Shown here: one piece after another, positions 18,586-27,779 of the stretch
Layout of the letters: every line of letters starts with the position of its first letter
How positions within the stretch are numbered: the stretch's first letter is position 1
Assembly (NCBI RefSeq): GCF_017916275.1
Contig: NZ_JAFMST010000009.1
Coordinates: 62,001 to 126,000, forward strand
Origin: Rubellimicrobium arenae
GTDB lineage: Bacteria > Pseudomonadota > Alphaproteobacteria > Rhodobacterales > Rhodobacteraceae
Length of the DNA: 64,000 bases
Direction of reading: 5' to 3'
Translations under genes and position numbers: made by a program
Notes under the pieces: model-generated
What the model was told of the DNA's origin: nothing
What the model saw: the letters and a program-made list of their open reading frames with translations, nothing else
The model's database searches: none

Positions 18586-20316
18586 ATGGCGCGTCACCTC
18601 ATCACTTCGGCCATCCCCTACATCAACGGCATCAAGCACCTGGGCAACCTCGTGGGGTCCCAGCTGCCCGCCGACCTTTACGCCCGCTACCTGCGCGGGC
18701 GCGGCCATGAGGTACTGTTCCTGTGCGCCACCGACGAACACGGCACCCCCGCCGAGCTGGCCGCCGCCAAGACCGGCGAGCCCGTAGCCGAGTACTGCGC
18801 CCGGATGCACAAGGTGCAAAGCGAGATCGCCGAAGGGTTCCGCCTGTCCTTCGACCATTTCGGCCGCTCGTCCTCGCCCCAGAACCACCGCCTGACCCAG
18901 CATTTCGCGGGCCAGCTCGACGCCGCCGGCCTGATCGCCGAGGTGCCCGAGCGTCAGGTCTATTCCGTGGCCGACGGCCGCTTCCTCCCCGACCGCTACG
19001 TCGAGGGGACCTGCCCCAATTGCGGCTACCCCAAGGCGCGCGGCGACCAGTGCGAGAACTGCACCAAGCAGCTCGACCCCACCGACCTGATCGAGCCCCG
19101 CTCGGCCATCTCCGGCTCGACGGACCTGGAGATCCGCGAGACCAAGCACCTCCACCTCCGCCAGTCCGCGATGAAGGACCGGCTGCTGGAATGGATCGAC
19201 TCCAAGACCGACTGGCCCGTCCTCACCACCTCCATCGCGAAGAAGTGGCTCCTCGACGGCGAGGGGCTGCAGGACCGGGGCATCACCCGCGACCTCGACT
19301 GGGGCGTGCCCGTCCAGAAGGGCGACCAGCCCTGGCCCGGCATGGAGGGCAAGGTCTTCTACGTCTGGTTCGACGCCCCCATCGAATACATCGCCTGCGC
19401 CAAGGAATGGACCGACGCGGCAGGGCGCCCCGACGCCGACTGGGAGCGCTGGTGGCGGACCGAGCGTGGCGCAAGCGACGTCCGCTACACGCAGTTCATG
19501 GGCAAGGACAACGTCCCCTTCCACACCCTGTCCTTCCCCGTGACCATCATGGGCGCCAACACGCAAGCAGGGCAGGACTGGAAGCTCGTCGACTACATCA
19601 AGTCGTTCAACTACCTGAACTACGACGGCGGCCAGTTCTCCACCTCCCAGGGCCGCGGCGTCTTCATGGACCAGGCCCTCTCCATCCTGCCCGCCGACTA
19701 CTGGCGCTGGTGGCTGCTCTCCCACGCCCCCGAATCCTCCGACTCCGAATTCACCTGGGAGAATTTCCAGGCCTCGGTGAACAAGGACCTCGCGGACGTG
19801 CTGGGCAACTTCGTTTCCCGCATCACCAAGTTCTGCCGGAGCAAGTTCGGCGAAACGGTGCCCGAGGGCGGCCGATGGGACGAACGCGAGGGGATGCTGC
19901 TGGCCGACCTCGCCACCCGTCTCCAGGCCTATGAATCCGCCATGGACGCCATCGAGGTCCGCAAGGCCGCGCAGGAGCTTCGGGCCATCTGGGTGCTCGG
20001 CAACGAATACCTCCAGGCCGCCGCGCCCTGGACCAGCTTCAAGACCGACCCCGACCGCGCGGCGATGCAGACGCGGCTCGGCCTCAACCTGATCCGGCTC
20101 TATGCGGTGCTGTCGCGGCCCTTCATCCCCGACGCGGCGCAGCAGATGATGGACGCCCTGGGCTCGGACGACTGGTCCTGGCCCGGCGACCTCGAGGAGG
20201 CCCTCCGCGCCCTCGCCCCCGGCCAGGCCTTCACGGTGCCCGAGGTGACCTTCCGCAAGATCACCGACGAGGAGCGGGCCGACTGGCAGACCCGCTTCGC
20301 GGGGGTCCGGACCTGA
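18586..20316 (+). CDS. metG: methionine-tRNA ligase with divergent KMSKS loop
   Basis: A 576-residue class I synthetase. The HIGH motif appears in [12 protein letters not shown] zinc-knuckle insertion has [17 protein letters not shown]. The catalytic Rossmann half ends in the KMSKS region, which reads [12 protein letters not shown]: both lysines of KMSKS are replaced (Gln and Thr). [12 protein letters not shown] is the conserved dipeptide-flanking stretch, and the C-terminal anticodon-binding helical domain follows. The C-terminal tRNA-binding (EMAP-like) domain of E. coli MetG is absent, as in shorter bacterial forms. It charges tRNA-Met and initiator tRNA. The ATG is set by comparison with the usual N-terminus [12 protein letters not shown]; the ribosome-binding site is weak. 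Confidence 0.93.
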   Translation: MARHLITSAIPYINGIKHLGNLVGSQLPADLYARYLRGRGHEVLFLCATDEHGTPAELAAAKTGEPVAEYCARMHKVQSEIAEGFRLSFDHFGRSSSPQNHRLTQHFAGQLDAAGLIAEVPERQVYSVADGRFLPDRYVEGTCPNCGYPKARGDQCENCTKQLDPTDLIEPRSAISGSTDLEIRETKHLHLRQSAMKDRLLEWIDSKTDWPVLTTSIAKKWLLDGEGLQDRGITRDLDWGVPVQKGDQPWPGMEGKVFYVWFDAPIEYIACAKEWTDAAGRPDADWERWWRTERGASDVRYTQFMGKDNVPFHTLSFPVTIMGANTQAGQDWKLVDYIKSFNYLNYDGGQFSTSQGRGVFMDQALSILPADYWRWWLLSHAPESSDSEFTWENFQASVNKDLADVLGNFVSRITKFCRSKFGETVPEGGRWDEREGMLLADLATRLQAYESAMDAIEVRKAAQELRAIWVLGNEYLQAAAPWTSFKTDPDRAAMQTRLGLNLIRLYAVLSRPFIPDAAQQMMDALGSDDWSWPGDLEEALRALAPGQAFTVPEVTFRKITDEERADWQTRFAGVRT

Positions 20317-20329
20317 CGCCGCCGCCCGT

Positions 20330-21580
20330 TCAGGGATGCGGCGCGGCCTGACCGCTGGGCCGCGTCGCCTCGTCGAGCCCCGCCCACTCGGTCTTGTTCG
20401 ACAGGAGCAGCGCCCAGGGCCGCAGCACGGGCACATGCGCGCCCAGCACCACCAGCGCCACCGTCACCGGCACCGCCAGCAGGGCCCCGGCGATGCCCCA
20501 GGTCCAGCCCCAGAAGGCCAGCGCGACCAGCACGACCAGAGGGGACAGCGCCACGTTCTGGCCCTGGATGCGCGGCCCCACGAGGTTCCCCATCACGTTC
20601 TCGATGGCCAGGATGCCCGCCCCCACCGCCACCGCCGTTCCCACGTCGCGGGTCAGCAGCGTATAGGCCACGGGCAGCGTTCCCCCGACCAGCGACCCGA
20701 TCGTCGGGATGAAGTTCAGCACGAAGATCAGCAGCGGCCAGACCAGCAGCAGCCCGATCCCCCAGAAGCCGAGCCAGACCGCATACAGCACGGCCGAGAT
20801 GAACCCCAGCCCCGCCTGGATCATCAGGTAGGCCCGCACCTTGCTCGCGATCACCTCGGCCGACTCGGTCAGGCGCCAGTCCTCCGGCCAGGGCAGCGCG
20901 GCGGCGACCTTGCGCCGCCAGTCGCCGCTCTCGCCCAGGATCAGGAGCGTCAGGAACAGCACGAGCACGAGGCCCCCCAGCACCGCGAAGGCCGAGTTCA
21001 GGATCGCCGCCGCGGCCCCGCCCGCCGCGCCCAGCGCGCGCTCGCCCAGGCCGCGCAGGGACTCGAGGGTGGACCCCGACAGCAGATCGCCGCCATCCTC
21101 CCCGGCCTCCGGAGCGCCGCCCTGCGGCCCGCCCGCCCCCGCCTGGAGGTCGCTCGACGCGCCGGCCTGCGCGCCCTCGGCCACGCCGGCCCGCTCCGAC
21201 CCGCCCCCCGCGCCCTGGATCATCTCGACCACCTGCCCGGGCTCGACGGGGATCTCGGCCACGATCTGGCGCGCGGCCAGCACCAGCACCCCGGCAAAGA
21301 TGGCCAGGACCACCAGGACCGTCCCCATGGCCGCGACCAGCCCGGCCCAGGACAGCCAGCCGGGCAGCCAGGACGCGACCCGGTCGCGGATCGGCATCAC
21401 CGCCAGGGCGATCAGGATGGCGGCCGTCAGGGGCATCAGCACCGTCGCCAGCCCCTTCACCGCCCAGCCCACGAGGATCAGGGTCACCACCGCCAGCATC
21501 ACGAGCCGCAGGTCCGACCGGCTCCGCGTGGGTGCGGGGCCGTCCTGCGTTGCGGCGCGGGTGCCATCCTGGTCGGCCAT
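20330..21580 (-). CDS. AI-2E family transporter
   Basis: A 416-residue polytopic membrane protein. The N-terminal membrane pair (LVMLAVVTLILVGWAVKGL, TAAILIALAVMPI) is followed by a third segment, then a large soluble insertion of roughly 90 residues rich in Gly and Ala. Further segments contain the family signature GLLLVWPLLIFVLNFIPTIGSLVGG and GNLVGPRIQGQNVALSPLVVLVALAFWGW. Members include TqsA (autoinducer-2 export) and Na+/H+ antiporters; the substrate cannot be read from sequence. GGAGG lies upstream of the ATG. The 3' end is 13 bases from the convergent metG stop. Confidence 0.88.
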   Translation of the reverse strand: MADQDGTRAATQDGPAPTRSRSDLRLVMLAVVTLILVGWAVKGLATVLMPLTAAILIALAVMPIRDRVASWLPGWLSWAGLVAAMGTVLVVLAIFAGVLVLAARQIVAEIPVEPGQVVEMIQGAGGGSERAGVAEGAQAGASSDLQAGAGGPQGGAPEAGEDGGDLLSGSTLESLRGLGERALGAAGGAAAAILNSAFAVLGGLVLVLFLTLLILGESGDWRRKVAAALPWPEDWRLTESAEVIASKVRAYLMIQAGLGFISAVLYAVWLGFWGIGLLLVWPLLIFVLNFIPTIGSLVGGTLPVAYTLLTRDVGTAVAVGAGILAIENVMGNLVGPRIQGQNVALSPLVVLVALAFWGWTWGIAGALLAVPVTVALVVLGAHVPVLRPWALLLSNKTEWAGLDEATRPSGQAAPHP

Positions 21581-21644
21581 GCATCGTCCTCCGTTCGTGG
21601 GTCCGGTCCGAACGGGGGGCGGCGCGCCGCGGTTCCCCTTGGCC

Positions 21645-22265
21645 TCAGGGCACCGGCGCCATCAGGGCGTGCCGCAGGCGGCAGTCGCGGATCGCGTCCG
21701 CCCCGCAGCGGCGCGGCTCCAGGTCCCGCGTCAGGCAGAGGCGGACCTCCTGGATGCGGCCCTCGCGGCAGGTCACCGTGACCTCGTCGCGGGCCAGGCC
21801 GGGGTCCGCGCGCAGGAACGCCTCCTCGACCACCGAGGCGGGCAGCTCGACCGCCCGGGGCAGCCGCGCGAAGACGTCGGGGATCGCGACCGCCTCGTAG
21901 GCCTCGCGCGCGAGGGCGAAGTACCCCTCGGGCGACAGGCCCGAGCACGAGCCGTGCTTGCGCCATTCGTGCCGGGCCAGGTCGCCGGTGCCCATGATGT
22001 CCGCCATCGCCGCCGTCTCGCGCCGGGACGGGTCGGGGTGCCCGCTGTCGCAATATTGCGGCCAGCCTTCCTCGAACTGCGGCCAGAGCCCATGGAGCAC
22101 CCAGCCGAAGTCCGCGTCGGGGTCGCATTGCGGCGACCCCTCGGCCGCGCCCTCCAGCGCGCACCAGTTGGGCGACCAGGACAGCGACAGGACGTAGTAA
22201 TCGAACCCCTGCGCCCGCAGGGGCGCAGCCACCAGCAGGCCAAGGGCCAGGAGGGCACGTCGCAT
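21645..22265 (-). CDS. ribonuclease T2 family, secreted
   Basis: A 206-residue protein with signal peptide MRRALLALGLLVAAPLRAQG. The two catalytic segments are intact: FGWVLHGLWPQ (CAS I) and ARHEWRKHGSCSG (CAS II), each with its His. SLSWSPNWC is the conserved early strand. Several Cys (in WCAL, QCDP, YCDS, GSCSG, TCRE, LCLT, RCGA, DCRL) probably form disulfides. RNase T2 enzymes cleave RNA non-specifically in the periplasm or outside the cell, for phosphate and nucleoside scavenging. GGAAGGAAAG is the ribosome-binding site. It is divergent from trcR. Confidence 0.93.
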   Translation of the reverse strand: MRRALLALGLLVAAPLRAQGFDYYVLSLSWSPNWCALEGAAEGSPQCDPDADFGWVLHGLWPQFEEGWPQYCDSGHPDPSRRETAAMADIMGTGDLARHEWRKHGSCSGLSPEGYFALAREAYEAVAIPDVFARLPRAVELPASVVEEAFLRADPGLARDEVTVTCREGRIQEVRLCLTRDLEPRRCGADAIRDCRLRHALMAPVP

Positions 22266-22390
22266 GGCGCTTTCCTTCCGCGTCAGGCGCGACTATATAG
22301 CGCCCCGAGTTCCCCGACAGCGTGAACCGGCCCCGCAAGGGGCGCCTCCTGGCGGGGCCCCGGGGAGGATTTGACCAACGAGGTGTCACG

Positions 22391-23170
22391 ATGACCGACA
22401 AACCGCTCATGGCCCGCGCCACCGCCGTCTGGCTCGTGGACAACACGACGCTGAACTTCAAGCAGATCGGCGACTTCTGCGGGATGCACGAGCTCGAGGT
22501 CCAGGGCATCGCCGACGGCGAGGTGGCGCAGGGGGTCAAGGGCTTCGACCCCGTGGCCAACAACCAGCTCACCCTCGAAGAGATCAAGAAGGCCGAGGCC
22601 AACCCGCTCCACCGGCTGAAGCTCAAGTTCAACCCCGCCGCCGTGGGCGAGGAAAAGCGCCGCGGCCCGCGCTACACCCCGCTCTCCAAGCGGCAGGACC
22701 GCCCGGCGGCGATCTACTGGCTCGTGAAGTTTCACCCCGAGCTGTCGGACGGCCAGATCTCCAAGCTCGTCGGCACCACCAAGCCCACGATCCAGGCCAT
22801 CCGCGAGCGGACCCACTGGAACATCCAGAACATCGAGGCCATCGACCCCGTCGCGCTCGGCCTCTGCCGGCAGAGCGAGCTTGACGCCGCCATCCAGAAG
22901 GCGATCGCCGCCAAGGCCCACGAGGGCGGCGTGATGAGCGACGACGAGCGGCGCAAGCTCGTCTCGACCCAGCTTTCGCTGTCCATGCCGACCGATCCCC
23001 GGATGTCCTCCGGCACCTCCGGCCTCGAGACCTTCGGCCTGAACGACCGCAAGGACGCGCGCGAGGACACCGAGGAGGAGGAGGGCCTGCCCGACATCCG
23101 CGACGCCGACGCGTTCTTCAACCTGCCCGGCGGCGACGAGGACGAGGACGACGAGCCCCAGCGCCGCTGA
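22391..23170 (+). CDS. trcR: cell-cycle transcriptional regulator TrcR (DUF1013)
   Basis: A 259-residue protein beginning MTDKPLMARATAVWLVDN. It carries the DUF1013 pattern: TTLNFKQIGDFCGMHELEVQ, IADGEVAQGVKGFDPV, then YWLVKFHPELSDGQISKLVGTTKPTI, which looks like a helix-turn-helix. The C-terminus is acidic and disordered (EDTEEEEGLPDI, GDEDEDDEP). The family is nearly restricted to alphaproteobacteria and is annotated as the cell-cycle regulator TrcR. The ATG at 22391 follows GAGGTGTCACG. The upstream frame extension overlaps the promoter region (CTATATAG at 22288) and is rejected. It ends at a bidirectional hairpin. Confidence 0.88.
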   Translation: MTDKPLMARATAVWLVDNTTLNFKQIGDFCGMHELEVQGIADGEVAQGVKGFDPVANNQLTLEEIKKAEANPLHRLKLKFNPAAVGEEKRRGPRYTPLSKRQDRPAAIYWLVKFHPELSDGQISKLVGTTKPTIQAIRERTHWNIQNIEAIDPVALGLCRQSELDAAIQKAIAAKAHEGGVMSDDERRKLVSTQLSLSMPTDPRMSSGTSGLETFGLNDRKDAREDTEEEEGLPDIRDADAFFNLPGGDEDEDDEPQRR

Positions 23171-23178
23171 GGCCCGCA

Positions 23179-23200
23179 AAGCCCTTCGTCAGAAGGGCTT
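23179..23200. terminator. bidirectional terminator between trcR and CopD-like gene
   Basis: AAGCCCTTC (23179-23187) and GAAGGGCTT (23192-23200) form a perfect nine-base-pair stem with a GTCA loop. Read on the minus strand it is followed by TTTGC, a short U tract. It overlaps the last codons of the CopD-like gene and lies nine bases beyond the trcR stop. Confidence 0.6.
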
Positions 23201-23596
23201 CCATTCCGCCATCAGCACCGCGCCGAAGACCAGGACCAGCACGATCCAGGGAAGCGCGCGAAGGAGGCCCGGGATCTCTCCGCCGGGCTCCAGCCGCCGC
23301 AGCCGGCCCAGCGCGATCCCGTGCAGGGCCGACAGCGCCAGCACGAAGACCAGCTTCACGTGCAGCCAGCCGTCGTCGAACCAGCCGCCCTGCACGGCGT
23401 TGGCGATGCCCAGCACCCAGGTCAGCACCAGCCCCGGCGTGGCGAGCCCGCGGAACGCCCCGCGCAGGCGGTCCAGCGTTTCCGGCTTGGGCACATGCGG
23501 CCCATAGCGCCCCAGGATCACGGGGACGGCGATCATCGGCGCCATCCAGAGCACCATCGCCACGAGGTGCAGGGTCACGGTCAGGATATACAGCAT
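23189..23596 (-). CDS. CopD/HemJ-like integral membrane protein
   Basis: A 135-residue protein with four predicted membrane segments: LTVTLHLVAMVLWMAPMIAVPVIL, GLVLTWVLGIANA, HVKLVFVLALSALHGIALG and PWIVLVLVFGAVLMAEW. His10 with Trp17 in the first segment, and the LHVKL and ALHG histidines in the third, match the haem-binding pattern of CopD-type and HemJ-type proteins. HemJ is the protoporphyrinogen oxidase of many alphaproteobacteria, but this protein seems too diverged to call it so. It is transcribed in the same direction as recR, 57 bases away. Confidence 0.7.
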   Translation of the reverse strand: MLYILTVTLHLVAMVLWMAPMIAVPVILGRYGPHVPKPETLDRLRGAFRGLATPGLVLTWVLGIANAVQGGWFDDGWLHVKLVFVLALSALHGIALGRLRRLEPGGEIPGLLRALPWIVLVLVFGAVLMAEWKPF

Positions 23597-23653
23597 GCGG
23601 ACGCTCCTTTGCTGCCCGCCACTTAGCGGGCCTTCGCGTCCGGCGCGAGGGGA

Positions 23654-24247
23654 TCAGAGCGCGCGCCGCGCGCGCAGCGCCGCGCCGATCGTCCCCTCGT
23701 CGAGGTAATCGAGCTCGCCCCCGACCGGCACGCCCTGCGCCAGCGTGGTCACCTCCACCCCGTTCAGGCGGTCGGCGATGTAATGGGCGGTTGTCTGCCC
23801 GTCCACGGTCGCGCCCAGGGCCAGGATCACCTCGGACACGCCCTCGTCCTTGACGCGCTCGGCCAGCTTGGGGATGCGCAGCTCCTCGGGCCCGACCGAA
23901 TCCAGCGCCGACAGCGTGCCGCCCAGCACATGGTAGCGGCCCCGGAAGGCGCCGGTCCGCTCCATGGCCCACAGGTCCTCGACATCCTCGACCACGCAGA
24001 TCTGGCCGTTCTGCCGGCGCTCGTCCTCGCAGATGCCGCACAGGTCGTGGTGGCCGATGTTGCCGCAGTTGACGCATTCCCGCGCCGTCGTCCCCACCTC
24101 GCGCATGGCATCGGCCAGCGGCAGGAGCAGCGTCCCCCGCTTCTTGACCAGATGCAGCACCGCTCGCCGCGCCGACCGGGGGCCCAGCCCCGGCAGCCGC
24201 GCCATCAGCGCGATCAGGCTCTCGATGTCGGCGGGGGCGTCGGCCAT
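23654..24247 (-). CDS. recR: recombination mediator protein RecR
   Basis: A 197-residue RecR with the helix-hairpin-helix [18 protein letters not shown], the zinc finger [16 protein letters not shown] and the Toprim domain [17 protein letters not shown]. With RecO and RecF it loads RecA on single-strand gaps. It begins two bases after the ybaB stop and is the third gene of dnaX-ybaB-recR, an order conserved across bacteria. Confidence 0.97.
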   Translation of the reverse strand: MADAPADIESLIALMARLPGLGPRSARRAVLHLVKKRGTLLLPLADAMREVGTTARECVNCGNIGHHDLCGICEDERRQNGQICVVEDVEDLWAMERTGAFRGRYHVLGGTLSALDSVGPEELRIPKLAERVKDEGVSEVILALGATVDGQTTAHYIADRLNGVEVTTLAQGVPVGGELDYLDEGTIGAALRARRAL

Positions 24248-24249
24248 CG

Positions 24250-24600
24250 TCAGAACGGCATCTTCATGCCCGGCGGCAGGCCCAGTTCCTCGGAGATGCG
24301 GCTCATCTCCTCGTTCACCCGCTCGCCCGCCCTGGCCTGCGCGTCCTTGACGGCGGCCAGGATCAGGTCCTCGACCATCTCGCGGTCCTCCTCGCGGAAG
24401 ATCGACGGATCGATGGACAGCGACTTCAGCTCGCCCTTGGCGGTGGCCGTCGCCTTGACGAGGCCCGCGCCGGCCGAGCCCTCGACCATGATGGTGTCCA
24501 GGCTCGCCTGCATCTCGGCCATCTTGCCCTGCATCTCCTGGGCGGCCTTCATCATCTTGGCCATGTCGCCCAGGCCCCCAAGGCCCAATCCCTTCAGCAT
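24250..24600 (-). CDS. ybaB: YbaB/EbfC family nucleoid-associated protein
   Basis: A 116-residue protein starting [18 protein letters not shown], with the helix [15 protein letters not shown], a central beta hairpin ([17 protein letters not shown]) and a C-terminal helix ending in [10 protein letters not shown]. This is full length for YbaB/EbfC, a small dimeric DNA-binding protein. It sits between dnaX and recR, as in most bacteria, and is closely spaced to recR. Confidence 0.95.
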   Translation of the reverse strand: MLKGLGLGGLGDMAKMMKAAQEMQGKMAEMQASLDTIMVEGSAGAGLVKATATAKGELKSLSIDPSIFREEDREMVEDLILAAVKDAQARAGERVNEEMSRISEELGLPPGMKMPF

Positions 24601-24661
24601 CGCGCGCCCTTTCGCTTGGTTCAGGTGGAGATATTCACGCGCGCGAGCCCGGGCAAGCCCT

Positions 24662-26419
24662 TCACTCCTCGAAGGGGTCCCACTCGTCGGGGACCTCGGG
24701 CAGCGCCTCGGCCTCGGCCGCCTGCGCCTTCTCCTCGCGCGACTGGACCTTGAGCTTCGCGCCCGGGAACGCCTTGAGCGCCGCCTGCACCAGCGGATGC
24801 GCCAGCGCCTCCGCCTCCAGCGCCGAGGCTTCGGCCATCTGCGCTTCGCGGATCGTGGGCTGCCCGCCCTCGTTCACCACCGACACGCCCCAGCGCGTCC
24901 CGGTCCAGGCCTGGAGCTTCTGCCCCAGCCGCTGCGCCAGGTCCGCCGAGGCCATGGGTCCCGGCTCGAACTCGATCCGCCCCGGCTGGTAGCGCACGAG
25001 CCGCACGCCGGTTTCGACCTCCATCAACAGCCCGATGTCCCGCTGGTCGCGGACAAGCTGCACCACGTCCTCGAAGCGCGCGAACCGGTCGAGGGGGTGC
25101 GGCGCCCGAGCCGCCATCGCCACCGGCCCGCCCCCTGGCATCCCCCCCGCCATGCCGCCCGACAGGCTCCGGGACGCCTGCGGCACCGGGGCGCGCGGCG
25201 CGGGCCCCGGAACCCCCTGCCCCATGGCCGGCGTCCCCCTGGCGTTCTGCAACTGGCGCACCAGCTCGTCCGGGCTGGGCAGGTCGGCCACATGCGTCAG
25301 CCGGATCACCGCCATCTCGGCCGCCATCATGGCGTTCGGCGCGATGGCCACCTCCTCCAGCGCCTTGAGCAGCATCTGCCAGAACCGCGCGAGCACCCGC
25401 ATCGGAAGGGCCTGCGCCATCGCCTGCCCGCGGGCGCGCTCGTCGGGCGCGACGGTCGGGTCCTCCGAGGCCGAGGGCGAGACCTTGAGGACCGACACCC
25501 AATGCGCGATCTCCGCGAGGTCGCGCAGCACCATCACCGGGTCGGCCCCGTCGGCGTATTGCGCACCCAGCTCCTCGAGCGCCGCCGCCGCCTCGCCCTT
25601 CAGGATCAGGTCGAACAGGTCCAGCACCCGCCCCCGGTCCGCCAGGCCCAGCATCGCGCGCACCTGCTCGGCGGTGGCGGCGCCGCCCCCGGCGATCGCC
25701 TGATCCAGAAGCGAGGTCGCATCCCGCGCCGAGCCTTCCGCCGCCCGCGCGATCAGCGCCAGCGCCCCGTCCTCGATCCCCGCGCCCTCGGCGGTCGCGA
25801 TCCGGCGCAAAAGGTCCATCATCACCTCGGGCTCGATCCGCCGCAGGTCGAAGCGCTGGCAGCGCGACAGCACCGTGACCGGCACCTTGCGGATCTCGGT
25901 GGTGGCAAAGATGAACTTCACATGCTCGGGCGGCTCCTCCAGCGTCTTCAACAGGGCGTTGAAGGCGTTGGTGGACAGCATGTGCACTTCGTCGATGATG
26001 TAGACCTTGTAGCGCGCCTCGGCGGCCCGGTAGCGCACGCTCTCGATGATCTCGCGGATGTCGCCCACGCCCGTCCGGCTGGCCGCGTCCATCTCCAGGA
26101 CGTCGACATGCCGCCCTTCGCTGATCGCGCGGCAATGCACGCAGAGGCCGCAGGGCTCGGTGGTGGGGCCGCCGGTGCCGTCCGGCCCGATGCAGTTCAG
26201 CCCCTTGGCGATGATGCGCGCCGTGGTGGTCTTTCCGGTGCCCCGGATGCCGGTCAGGATGAAGGCCTGCGCGATCCGCCCCGCCTTGAAGGCGTTCCGC
26301 AGCGTGCGCACCATCGCCTCCTGCCCCACGAGGTCGGCAAAGGTCTCGGGCCGGTACTTGCGCGCCAGCACGCGATAGGAGGTCTCGGGGGCGGCAGGCT
26401 CGGGGATCAGGTCTTGCAA
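24662..26419 (-). CDS. dnaX: DNA polymerase III subunit gamma/tau
   Basis: A 585-residue clamp-loader ATPase. Walker A GIRGTGKTT is at about residues 57-65. The zinc module has Cys at about 76, 91, 94 and 97 (EPCGLCVHC). Walker B is IIDEVHML, followed by the sensor-1 strand FIFATTEIRKVP. Domain III and a tau-type C-terminus follow, with a Pro/Gly/Ala-rich linker near residues 390-440 and the acidic end PDEWDPFEE. It loads the beta clamp and binds the polymerase core. I see no convincing slippery A-tract for a gamma frameshift in this GC-rich gene. It is first in the dnaX-ybaB-recR unit. Confidence 0.97.
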   Translation of the reverse strand: MQDLIPEPAAPETSYRVLARKYRPETFADLVGQEAMVRTLRNAFKAGRIAQAFILTGIRGTGKTTTARIIAKGLNCIGPDGTGGPTTEPCGLCVHCRAISEGRHVDVLEMDAASRTGVGDIREIIESVRYRAAEARYKVYIIDEVHMLSTNAFNALLKTLEEPPEHVKFIFATTEIRKVPVTVLSRCQRFDLRRIEPEVMMDLLRRIATAEGAGIEDGALALIARAAEGSARDATSLLDQAIAGGGAATAEQVRAMLGLADRGRVLDLFDLILKGEAAAALEELGAQYADGADPVMVLRDLAEIAHWVSVLKVSPSASEDPTVAPDERARGQAMAQALPMRVLARFWQMLLKALEEVAIAPNAMMAAEMAVIRLTHVADLPSPDELVRQLQNARGTPAMGQGVPGPAPRAPVPQASRSLSGGMAGGMPGGGPVAMAARAPHPLDRFARFEDVVQLVRDQRDIGLLMEVETGVRLVRYQPGRIEFEPGPMASADLAQRLGQKLQAWTGTRWGVSVVNEGGQPTIREAQMAEASALEAEALAHPLVQAALKAFPGAKLKVQSREEKAQAAEAEALPEVPDEWDPFEE

Positions 26420-26477
26420 CGGAGGGGCTCCTGGGCGGACCGGCCCAACCTAAGCCCTGCCCCCGCCCCCGGCAACG

Positions 26478-27554
26478 TCACTTGTTCCGCGCGACCGGAA
26501 GGCCCCCGCTCATGTCGGCGTAATGCCCCGCCCGGTGCGCCGCGACGCCCGCCAGCAGCGTCCGCGCCGCATTCCGCACCTCCTCCTGAAGCGCCGTGTC
26601 CTGATCAAGGGCGTCGTGGCTCGTGGCATAGGGCTCCCAGTAGCCGATATAGCGGTCCAGCTCCGCCAGCCGCCCCGCCGGGCGCAGCTCCATGAACGAC
26701 AGCCAGTCCGAGATCGACCGACGCACGTTCTCCGCCCCCTCCACGTCGCCATGCACCACCACGGAAAACAGCCGGTCCTTCAGGTGCCGCGGATAGGGCC
26801 AGCCTTCCAGTTCCAGCCGCTTGGCCCGGGCGGCGTCCTTGCCATGCGTCGACGACGGGTCCGGGTTGCCCCCGTCCGCGCAGACCAGCCGGTCGATCAT
26901 CGCCTTCAGCGGCGTGCTGGCCTGATACCAGTGCACCGGCGTCACGATCATGATCCCGTGCGCCTCGACCCACATGGGATAGATCTCGTTCATCCAGTCC
27001 TGCGCCTGCCCCAGGCTGTAGTTCGGATAGCACGAGCACGGCCAATGGCAGAGCGCCGCCGCCGTGGAGAAGCACGCCTTGCACGGATGGATGTTCCGCC
27101 CGTACTCCGAGGCGGTGCGCGACAGGTCCAGCACCTCGACCTCGGCCTTCCCCGCCTCCAGCACCTCGCGCGCCATCTCCACCAGCCGCCAGGTCTTGGA
27201 CATCTCGCCCGGGCAGGTGTGCTCGCTCCGGGTCGATCCGTTGACGAGGAGGATGCGCGAGGGCCGCGACCGGTCCTCGTGCCGCGCCTGCGCCGCCTCG
27301 ATGGCGGCCCGGGCGGCGATCCAGTCCACGGCCAGGTCATAGTCCGGGTCGGCATGGCCCGGCCCGGCCTTGCGGGTGTGCGGGCTCTTGCGGCTGGCCT
27401 CGTATTCTTCCCAGGCGGCGTCGGTGATCCGGCCCAGCTCGCTCCCCAGCGCGTCGAAGGCGGGGCCCTTGAACTGCGCCCGGAACCGCGCCTCGAACTC
27501 CGCACGGTCGAGCTTCACGGGCGGCATCCCCTTGCGGGGTCGGGGGGCGAACAT
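26478..27554 (-). CDS. flavodoxin-family NAD(P)H-dependent oxidoreductase with Cys cluster
   Basis: A 358-residue protein. A roughly 90-residue N-terminal helical part (LDRAEFEARFRAQFKGPAF) precedes a flavodoxin-like domain that begins ILLVNGSTRSEHTCPGEMS, an FMN phosphate-binding loop. VTPVHWYQASTPLKAMIDRL is the second flavin contact region. Between them HPCKACFSTAAALCHWPCSC packs five Cys into 16 residues, reminiscent of iron-sulfur flavoproteins. The electron acceptor is unknown. GAGGAG lies eight bases upstream of the chosen ATG; the longer upstream frame overlaps the divergent FMN reductase and is rejected. Confidence 0.8.
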   Translation of the reverse strand: MFAPRPRKGMPPVKLDRAEFEARFRAQFKGPAFDALGSELGRITDAAWEEYEASRKSPHTRKAGPGHADPDYDLAVDWIAARAAIEAAQARHEDRSRPSRILLVNGSTRSEHTCPGEMSKTWRLVEMAREVLEAGKAEVEVLDLSRTASEYGRNIHPCKACFSTAAALCHWPCSCYPNYSLGQAQDWMNEIYPMWVEAHGIMIVTPVHWYQASTPLKAMIDRLVCADGGNPDPSSTHGKDAARAKRLELEGWPYPRHLKDRLFSVVVHGDVEGAENVRRSISDWLSFMELRPAGRLAELDRYIGYWEPYATSHDALDQDTALQEEVRNAARTLLAGVAAHRAGHYADMSGGLPVARNK

Positions 27555-27779
27555 GGGCACACTCCTCGGGATGGGGCCGGATCGGGGCCGGATCGGGGCG
27601 CCAGGCAGAGGCCGGGTCGGCGGCCCGATCCCACAAGCCGGCAGCGCAGCGAACGGTTCCTCACCGCGCAACCCTGCCATGCGCCCAGCGGGACGCCACG
27701 ACCCTGTTACCGCCCTCCTGCCGCCCGTATCTCCCCTTGATACCCAAGACCTGACACCCAAGACCCCAGGGAGGCCCTC

